From positions 1 through 19,457 of the forward strand of contig JBNKFQ010000273.1 in NCBI GenBank assembly GCA_050289385.1: a stretch of DNA of 19,457 bases, in the 5' to 3' direction. The notes beneath the pieces were generated by a model, which made no database searches, was not told the DNA's origin, and saw nothing but the letters and a program-made list of their open reading frames with translations. The DNA comes from JBNKFQ01 sp050289385 (GTDB lineage Bacteria; Pseudomonadota; Gammaproteobacteria; Pseudomonadales; Porticoccaceae). Of the stretch, positions 14,138 through 19,457 are shown one piece after another; positions within the stretch are counted from its first letter, which is position 1; each line of letters opens with the position of its first letter. The position numbers and the translations under genes were made by a program.

Positions 14138-14503
14138 CAGGCTATCCATTCAAAATTTATTATAAATCAAGCCCGCAATGATGCCATCAAGACCAGGTAT
14201 CCAGTTTTGCCGAATTTGATGGTCCGGGTCTTGAGGTTAACATTTTTAGTGGACTTCAATACGCTGGATGGCGACACTTTGGTTCAGCCACTGCTTAAGA
14301 TAATTGCCCATTGCCTTTCTGGTTTTTTCGGGAATTAACAAAGTTATTTCTGCAGAGAAAAACACCCTTTCTCCAAGTTGTTGCACCTCTTGGCAAGGGC
14401 TGCGGCCATTCCAGGCGAGGTGCGCCTCGCCTAAAGCGCCTGCTTTTGGTGCCATGAACGCAGACAAGCCAACTGAATACGGCAAAATTACATTGAAGGA
14501 GTA
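14138..14503. other. Intergenic region with a strong short hairpin and open frames on both strands
   Basis: No recognisable gene is present. A perfect 8-bp hairpin AGGCGAGG-TGCG-CCTCGCCT lies at 14413-14432, and a long-range repeat TCAAGACC (14187-14194) / GGTCTTGA (14227-14234) lies nearer the esterase. A minus-strand frame 14246-14485 (79 codons from a TTG; VFFSAEITLLIPEKTRKAMG near its C-terminal half) is open and its codon use looks ordinary, but it has no Shine-Dalgarno or family I can name. A plus-strand frame covers much of the same bases. It could be a small gene, a gene remnant or a structured repeat. Confidence 0.3.
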
Positions 14504-15166
14504 CTACAGTGTATAAAACCTTGATTTATAGAACTTCATTGGGTCGTCGTTCGCTGGCAATGACTTTTGAAACGCAGGCCTTGCTGCCAGACGACGGTAA
14601 TAGGCGTTTGTTTTTGGAAACAGTTCCAGGTCAGTAAACAATCGTGCGACGTGAACGCTGTAGCCAACGCTGATATCTGCAGCCGAAAAACCGCTATCGA
14701 GCAAGTAATCTCGATGCTCCAGACGGGTTTCCACTACTTCCAGAGTTTTCTCCAGGCGCCGTTTTTCCAGCTTGATAACAGTCGGGGAACGAAGTTCCGG
14801 CGCGTTCAGAGCGATAAATTGCTGAGTCAGGTTTGCGGCGTGAACAGCCATGGTCTCGGAATAATGTACCCATTGAAGCCATTGTGCCCGTTCGGGGTGA
14901 TCGGGGGCGCGATGCAGGCTGCCGTCATCGTATCGTTCACATAACACTTGAGTGATTGCACCGCTTTCAAAAATGGTTTCGTCGCCGATTTGCAGGCAAG
15001 GCACTCGCCCCAGCGGGTGAATTGCAAGATATTCGGGCGTTCGAAGCTCATCCCCAAATGCATGTGCCACCACATCAACACTCAGATTGAGCTCATGAAT
15101 CAGCCAGAGCGCGCGCATGGATCGGGCTTCCGGACAATGATGCAGAACCAGCTTTTCGGTAGTCAC
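14504..15166 (-). CDS. Glutathione S-transferase family protein
   Basis: From a GTG at 15166 (GAGAGA 4 bases upstream) the product is 220 residues, the usual size of a cytosolic GST. The N-terminal thioredoxin-like domain reads KLVLHHCPEARSMRALWLIH, with HPLGRVPCLQIGDETIFESG containing the cis-Pro and the ESGAI glutathione-binding loop. The helical C-terminal domain follows (RAQWLQWVHYSETMAVHAAN, then DYLLDSGFSAADISVGYSVH with the conserved N-capping motif). The frame stays open to an ATG at 15289 and beyond, adding 41 or more residues with no GST similarity, so the shorter form is preferred. The substrate is unknown; the role is likely detoxification or thiol transfer. It is divergent from the nnrU gene. 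Confidence 0.88.
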   Translation of the reverse strand: MTTEKLVLHHCPEARSMRALWLIHELNLSVDVVAHAFGDELRTPEYLAIHPLGRVPCLQIGDETIFESGAITQVLCERYDDGSLHRAPDHPERAQWLQWVHYSETMAVHAANLTQQFIALNAPELRSPTVIKLEKRRLEKTLEVVETRLEHRDYLLDSGFSAADISVGYSVHVARLFTDLELFPKTNAYYRRLAARPAFQKSLPANDDPMKFYKSRFYTL

Positions 15167-15310
15167 TTGATCTCTCGGGGCGTTTTGGTGAATGTCACAG
15201 TTTACCTTATGCCAATTCGCATCGGTAAACCAGGTAATATTTTCCTGTCGAGAGTTGTGTGAACCCGGGTGTAAGGTTATCTTTTCCATGCTTTTAAAGG
15301 GGGTGACTCG

Positions 15311-15886
15311 ATGATTGTCCTGATTTTTGGTTTGATTGTGTTTTTGGGTGCGCATTCAGTTTCTGTTTTTGCCGAGCCCTGGCGCAATCGTATGGTGAAC
15401 ACAATTGGTGACCGCGCGTGGAAAGGCCTGTATTCACTGGTGGCCCTGGTTGGTCTGGCCGCTATCATATACGGATACGGTGTTGCCAGGATGTCACCAA
15501 TTGTGATCTATACACCCCCGTTCTGGCTGCGGCATATAGCCTTGCTGCTGATGGCGGCATTTTTTCCCCTGTTTCTCTCCACTTACTTTCCGGGCAGGAT
15601 CAAATCGGTACTCCGACATCCGACACTGATCGCCACCAAAACCTGGGCATTGGCTCATTTGCTGGCAAATGGCACTTTGGCAGACGTATTGCTGTTTGGC
15701 GGTTTCCTGGCTTGGGCTGTTGTTGATCGCGTTTCCCTGAAACGGCGCACGCCAAGATCTGTGCCAGAAATACCTGTTGGCAAATGGAATGATTTTATTG
15801 TGATTGTCGGGGGCCTGGGACTGTATCTGTTATTTGTGTTTTGGGCTCACCGGTGGTTGTTCGGAGTGTCGCCGACCAGTTTTTAG
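15311..15886 (+). CDS. nnrU: NnrU-family integral membrane protein
   Basis: The 191-residue protein is almost entirely transmembrane (about five to six helices) and has the NnrU hallmarks: an N-terminal FLGAHSV, RNRMVNTIGDRAWKGLYSLV, TPPFWLRHIALLLM, LRHPTLIATKTWALAHLLAN and DVLLFGGFLAWAVVDR. NnrU was named for a link to nitric oxide and nitrite reduction, but it is found widely without denitrification genes, and none are in this window. It is related to isoprenylcysteine-methyltransferase-like membrane folds. The Shine-Dalgarno AGGGGG lies 7 bases before the ATG. The function here is unproven. Confidence 0.87.
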   Translation: MIVLIFGLIVFLGAHSVSVFAEPWRNRMVNTIGDRAWKGLYSLVALVGLAAIIYGYGVARMSPIVIYTPPFWLRHIALLLMAAFFPLFLSTYFPGRIKSVLRHPTLIATKTWALAHLLANGTLADVLLFGGFLAWAVVDRVSLKRRTPRSVPEIPVGKWNDFIVIVGGLGLYLLFVFWAHRWLFGVSPTSF

Positions 15887-15938
15887 CCAACATCTTAAAT
15901 GTCTGTGGTATCAGTGAAATTATCAGGTTCCGGTGATG

Positions 15939-15966
15939 TTGTCTTTTACAGGCTCTGCCATATACT
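15939..15966 (+). promoter_or_regulatory. Candidate sigma-70 promoter for the LysE-family gene
   Basis: TTGTCT (15939-15944) and TATACT (15961-15966) are separated by 16 bases. The -10 matches consensus at 5 of 6 and the -35 at 4 of 6. The transcript would begin about 25 to 30 bases before the ATG at 16000. Confidence 0.4.
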
Positions 15967-15999
15967 ACCTGTTTTATCTTGACGAATGATGAGTCAGCC

Positions 16000-16635
16000 A
16001 TGAATTGGGAAAGTTTTGTTGCCATTACTATTGCGACGTTGATACTGGTTGCGACGCCGGGGCCGGTGGTGTTAGCGACGATTGCCAGGTCATCTATGGG
16101 CGGCTTTAGTGCGTCGATTATGTTTTTGACCGGTGTACTGGTGGCCGACCTGATTTACGCTGGCCTTGCTGTAAGCGGACTTTCCTACATTGCTGCGCAA
16201 TACGGCCCGGCGTTTATGGTGGTCAAATATCTGGGGGCTGCCTATCTGATTTACCTGGGCATCAAGATGATTCGGGAACGCGCAAGCAGTACCAGCGAAA
16301 TGCCGCCTTCGGCAGGAACAGCTGATGTTGGTCGGGAGTCTGCTTTTGCAGGTTGGCTCAGTGGGCTGCTGGTTACTTTGGGTAATCCCAAATTGATTCT
16401 GTTTTATGTCAGCTTTTTGCCGACTTTTGTGGATTTGACCCAATTGAGTATGGCAGGGGCTCTGTTCACGGTAGGTTGGGTAGCCTTTTTGTTTTTTGCG
16501 GGAAACCTGGTTTGGGCTCTTGGTTCTGCGAGCCTGGGTGTACTGCTTAAAAGTCCACGCTCTTTGCGTTGCCTGAATATCGGGTCGGGTACAGTACTGG
16601 TGGGTGCCGGGGCGGCTATTGCGATAAGAGATTAA
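16000..16635 (+). CDS. LysE/RhtB-family amino-acid or metabolite exporter
   Basis: The 211-residue inner-membrane protein has six predicted helices. It carries the family motifs: the first-helix LILVATPGPVVLATIARSSM with Pro-Gly-Pro, KYLGAAYLIYLGIKMIRERA, and the mid-protein GNPKLILFYVSFLPTFVDLT. These proteins export amino acids such as homoserine, threonine or leucine, or other small molecules, by proton antiport. ATG at 16000 was chosen over an upstream TTG (15979) because GATGAG lies at suitable spacing and the first helix then starts a few residues in. It is followed 61 bases later by an EamA permease on the same strand, so the two may form one unit. The substrate is not predictable. Confidence 0.92.
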   Translation: MNWESFVAITIATLILVATPGPVVLATIARSSMGGFSASIMFLTGVLVADLIYAGLAVSGLSYIAAQYGPAFMVVKYLGAAYLIYLGIKMIRERASSTSEMPPSAGTADVGRESAFAGWLSGLLVTLGNPKLILFYVSFLPTFVDLTQLSMAGALFTVGWVAFLFFAGNLVWALGSASLGVLLKSPRSLRCLNIGSGTVLVGAGAAIAIRD

Positions 16636-16696
16636 CGGGTTGAATTTCCTGTGGCTATATGTGACGTCCCCATTCTCTAAATGAAGCGGCCCAAAA

Positions 16697-17575
16697 ATGA
16701 ACCCTGTAAATCCCCGCGTACTTGTTGTCGCTGTGATCGCCGTTTGCTGCATGTCTCTGGTGCCAGTTCTGATTAGATCCACGGTTGCCAATGAAACCAC
16801 AATCGGTATTGTCCGCCTTGTGATTGCATCCCTGGGGCTTACGCCTCTGTTATTCGGGCAGCGAGGATTTGGTGCTCTCAAGCTCAAGGACTGGTTGTTT
16901 ATCGCCCTGATTGGCTTAACCTTCGCCACACATTGGTGGACCTATTTCTTTGCCATTAAAACATCCAGCGCCGGGCTTGGGGCGATTGCGGTGTCGACTT
17001 ACGGTATACATCTGTTGTGGATTAACTGGCTGTTCAAGTCGCAGCGCCCACGACCGGGAGAAGTATTGGCGATCGTTTTGTGTTTTGCCGGTTGTTTATT
17101 GGTGGCGCCGAGCCTGGATTTTACCAGCCAATCGACCCGGGGCTTTATGGTGGGTTTGTTGAGTGGTTTGCTTTATGCCACGCTGCCTTTGCTGCATCAG
17201 CGCGCTACCCACCTGCCAACCACCACGCGCAGTTGGGGGCAATTCGCCTTTGCGGGTCTGTTTTTTCTGTTGCTGTGGCCGCAGACAGATTGGCAACTGG
17301 CCGGTGATGACTGGTGGCGGCTGGTTGTTCTGGGAGTGATTTGTACCCTGGTTGCTCATACTCTTTGGGTAAAGGCCAGCACCGAGTTGCCAGCGGTATT
17401 TACCAGTGCCGCTTACTACCTTTATGTACCAATAGCTATGGGGTTGAGTTATCTGTTCCTGGATGAGGAAATGACCATAACCAAAGTAACGGGTGCAGGT
17501 TTGATTATTTTTTCCAGTTTGATGGTGGTTGTATTGCCGGTGGTACGGCGGGGCAAGGTAAAGCCGGAAACCTGA
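16697..17575 (+). CDS. EamA/DMT-family permease (10 transmembrane helices)
   Basis: The 292-residue protein has two EamA repeats of five helices each. The first includes VLVVAVIAVCCMSLVPVLIR and a charged VRLVIASLG segment; THWWTYFFAIKTSSAGLGAI and the ALNYTSA-like region sit at its end. The second starts around FMVGLLSGLLYATLPLLHQR and ends with AYYLYVPIAMGLSYLFLDEE plus MTITKVTGAGLIIFSSLMVV, the standard family end. DMT transporters move small metabolites across the inner membrane, usually outwards. The substrate is unknown. It is convergent with the MATE gene and may be co-transcribed with the LysE-family gene. Confidence 0.9.
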   Translation: MNPVNPRVLVVAVIAVCCMSLVPVLIRSTVANETTIGIVRLVIASLGLTPLLFGQRGFGALKLKDWLFIALIGLTFATHWWTYFFAIKTSSAGLGAIAVSTYGIHLLWINWLFKSQRPRPGEVLAIVLCFAGCLLVAPSLDFTSQSTRGFMVGLLSGLLYATLPLLHQRATHLPTTTRSWGQFAFAGLFFLLLWPQTDWQLAGDDWWRLVVLGVICTLVAHTLWVKASTELPAVFTSAAYYLYVPIAMGLSYLFLDEEMTITKVTGAGLIIFSSLMVVVLPVVRRGKVKPET

Positions 17576-17668
17576 TATCCATGGTCTGGCAAATGTCGGT
17601 TGGCCGTGAATTACCGGTTTGAATCCGTCTGAAGGCCAGAAACATACTGTAATTAATCAGAGGTTCCT

Positions 17669-19069
17669 TTACGCTACGGACATGTTGGCTGGTTCTTCTT
17701 CATCTGTAACAGGTTCCAGTGGCTCAGGGACTTTCAGATGAGATACAACATGGCGGACCCAGGCGAACCCGGCTATTGACGCTATAACACCGCCAACTGC
17801 AATGGATAACCACGCCGACCAGATTGGCAGCGAGAACACCGAAACGCAGACGTTTGCCAGTATTACCATAGTGCCGACCCGGCCAACGGTTATCCAAAAA
17901 CCGGGCCAGGAGTGGCCAAGCCCTTGAAACGTACTGGCCACGATAAACGCCACGGCAAAAAAGGCGTAACCAAGCGGGACAATACGGAAATATTGAAGCG
18001 TATAGGCAGTAACTGTGGGATCAGTCGTGAATATTCCCACGATGAGCGGTGCAAGGGTAAACGCCATTATGCCAAAAGTGAGTGCTGCTCCGGAGCCGAA
18101 CAGGACCGCGGTGTTGAATATCTTCCGGGCACGCTCTTTATTACCCGCGCCGATATTTTGCCCTATCATCGCCATGGAACCGAAACCGAAGCCAATGGCG
18201 GGAATAAACGCAAAGAATTCGATGCGAAAACCGATGGAAAACGCCGCAGCACCAGCCTCCAGAAATACCGCTGACACAATGGACATCATTACCGAGAACC
18301 CGAGTGGATTGAGGGTTTGAGTTAGCGAGGCGGGAATGCCGATGTCAAAAACCTTTTTAACGGACTGCCATCGCAGGCGCAGGTTGGAAAAACGCAGTTG
18401 CACCATCATTTTGTCACCGGATAGCACGCGCAGGGCCAATGCCAGGAACACCGCTTGCGAGATGAGTGTCGCGTACGCGGCGCCGTCGATACCCATGGCC
18501 GGAACCACGCCGTAACCGAAGATAAAGATCGGGTCGAGAATGGTATTGACCAACGTCGATAATGCGAAGAGTTTAGTTGGCGTGAAGTTGTCTCCCTGCG
18601 CATTAAATGCGGTGGAAGTTGTCATCATCAGGAAGGTCAGGATGGAGCCGACAGCTGTAATGTTGAAATAGGGTAACGCGAGCGGAAAGATCTCACCAAT
18701 TGCACCGGAAAGCGTGAGGAACTGTGTTCCAAAGGTAAGGGCAAGCGCTGTGAAAAAAAGCGCCACGATACTTGCAAGTGCGTAGGCCTGCCCCAGCACC
18801 CGCTCGGCTTCTTCTTTATTGCCGGCGCCCATGTTCATGCCCATCAGCACCGCGGAACCAATGGAGATGCCCATGGCCAGCGAAATCATAATGAACAGGG
18901 TAATTTGGGATATAGAGACCGCGGCGATCGCATCAGGCGAGAGTTTGGCGACCCAAAACGCGTCCACCAGGTTGTACAGCGTGTAAAAAAACATCGACAG
19001 CATCATTGGCCAGGCCAAAGACCAGAGTTGCCTGGGGATACTGCCTTTGGTGAGGTCCTGTCCGTGCAT
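17669..19069 (-). CDS. MATE-family multidrug/metabolite efflux protein
   Basis: The 466-residue protein has about 12 helices arranged as two MatE halves. The first half opens with IPRQLWSLAWPMMLSMFFYT and NLVDAFWVAKLSPDAIAAVS, and the family turns GMNMGAGNKEEAERVLGQA and FNAQGDNFTPTK are present. The second half repeats the pattern: GIPASLTQTLNPLGFSVMMS, MIGQNIGAGNKERARKIFN, and ASTFQGLGHSWPGFWITV near the end. It exports cationic drugs or metabolites using a Na+ or H+ gradient and sits closer to the DinF/NorM side of the family. The hydrophilic C-terminus (EPLEPVTDEEEPA) is a cytoplasmic tail. The Shine-Dalgarno AGGAAG lies 9 bases before the ATG. Confidence 0.93.
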   Translation of the reverse strand: MHGQDLTKGSIPRQLWSLAWPMMLSMFFYTLYNLVDAFWVAKLSPDAIAAVSISQITLFIMISLAMGISIGSAVLMGMNMGAGNKEEAERVLGQAYALASIVALFFTALALTFGTQFLTLSGAIGEIFPLALPYFNITAVGSILTFLMMTTSTAFNAQGDNFTPTKLFALSTLVNTILDPIFIFGYGVVPAMGIDGAAYATLISQAVFLALALRVLSGDKMMVQLRFSNLRLRWQSVKKVFDIGIPASLTQTLNPLGFSVMMSIVSAVFLEAGAAAFSIGFRIEFFAFIPAIGFGFGSMAMIGQNIGAGNKERARKIFNTAVLFGSGAALTFGIMAFTLAPLIVGIFTTDPTVTAYTLQYFRIVPLGYAFFAVAFIVASTFQGLGHSWPGFWITVGRVGTMVILANVCVSVFSLPIWSAWLSIAVGGVIASIAGFAWVRHVVSHLKVPEPLEPVTDEEEPANMSVA

Positions 19070-19457
19070 GGGATACTGTCTTCCTGTTATCTGTTTGGGT
19101 TGAAGGGGCGCGCAAGCGGCGCACAGTATGCCAGAATTTGGCTGTTCACATAAGTCGTGGAGGCTGGTGAATATTCTGTTGAAACCGCATCTCCGGGGTG
19201 TATAGAAGAGAGTGTATAGAGGTGTATACAGGAATGGCGCTTACTTGAGGGCGGTCGCATGTCGCACGCTTTATGTCGCACGCTTTTAAGGCCGGTCCAA
19301 CGCTTCTTCGCACAAACCTGATGCCCCAGAACAGTGCCCCGTAACAGAGGACTACAGAGGCATGTTGTTTTTAGCGTGGGACGTACGAAAAATAGTTTTA
19401 CCATTTCGGCGCCGAAGGCGGTCCGAAGGACCGAGCGACAGCGAGTCACTACCGACG
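19070..19457. other. Region upstream of the MATE gene: direct repeats and hairpins, no gene seen
   Basis: Three GTGTATA units lie at 19198-19204, 19212-19218 and 19222-19228; the last continues to the palindrome TGTATACA. A perfect tandem 14-mer ATGTCGCACGCTTT occupies 19259-19272 and 19273-19286. Near the right edge are a 12-bp palindrome TTCGGCGCCGAA (19405-19416) and a hairpin CGGTCC-GAA-GGACCG (19419-19433). A minus-strand frame of 120 codons overlaps these repeats but has no homology or Shine-Dalgarno. The region probably contains the MATE promoter and repetitive debris; the right end may be the tail of another gene outside the window. Confidence 0.45.

Noticed and set aside
14246..14485. 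Possible integron attC site
   Set aside because: Hairpin and GTTG/CAAC-like bases are present, but no paired core sites with the needed spacing and no integrase were found.
16090..16929. 279-codon minus-strand frame across LysE and EamA genes
   Set aside because: Runs antisense through two clear membrane protein genes and shows no recognisable domain.
17657..17668. TCAGAGGTTCC resembling the MITE end
   Set aside because: Only about ten bases match and there is no opposite end nearby, so it is most likely chance.

Overview
The window looks like chromosomal DNA from a Gram-negative gammaproteobacterium of moderate GC content, plausibly a marine or environmental heterotroph of the Cellvibrionales type. 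The taxonomy is inference from gene content only: Tat-exported enzymes, a LemA lipoprotein, MsrPQ, NnrU, a GMC dehydrogenase with an FG-GAP partner, and a LysE/EamA/MATE transporter cluster. There are no rRNA or tRNA genes, no CRISPR array, no phage genes and no intact transposase.

Layout. (1) 1-1090, minus strand: a Tat-exported alpha/beta hydrolase followed by the 5' end of a GntP-type permease that runs off the window. (2) 1200-1974: an apparently solitary HicB-type antitoxin with a recognisable promoter and operator, then the 3' remnant of an SGNH/GDSL hydrolase. (3) 2036-4608, minus strand: a tight lemA - TPM - TPM operon, followed after a gap by a small exported protein of unknown function. 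(4) 5012-10019, plus strand: a PAS-AraC regulator, a 265-bp IS5-like MITE inserted exactly at its stop codon, a second palindromic repeat, and a three-gene cluster encoding a GMC flavoenzyme, a Tat-exported gluconate-2-dehydrogenase-subunit-3-like protein and a membrane-anchored FG-GAP propeller protein. (5) 10016-11695, minus strand: msrP-msrQ, the periplasmic methionine sulfoxide repair system, with four 17-bp tandem repeats directly in front of msrP. (6) 11982-14137, plus strand: a divergent LysR regulator, a probable terminator and a secreted HSL-type esterase. (7) 14504-17575: a glutathione transferase (minus), then NnrU, a LysE-family exporter and an EamA permease (plus). (8) 17669-19069, minus strand: a MATE efflux pump, with short direct repeats and hairpins upstream of it.

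How the parts fit. The GMC cluster is probably a periplasmic dehydrogenase: the small subunit carries the only Tat signal and is expected to carry the flavoprotein across the membrane, while the FG-GAP protein may be the membrane platform. The usual cytochrome c subunit is not present. MsrP receives electrons from the haem protein MsrQ in the inner membrane. The LemA/TPM trio is a widespread but poorly understood envelope module. The most interesting non-coding signals are the three-way-junction MITE at 5731-6003, the repeat-built msrP leader at 11697-11764, and the hicB promoter/operator at 1653-1680.
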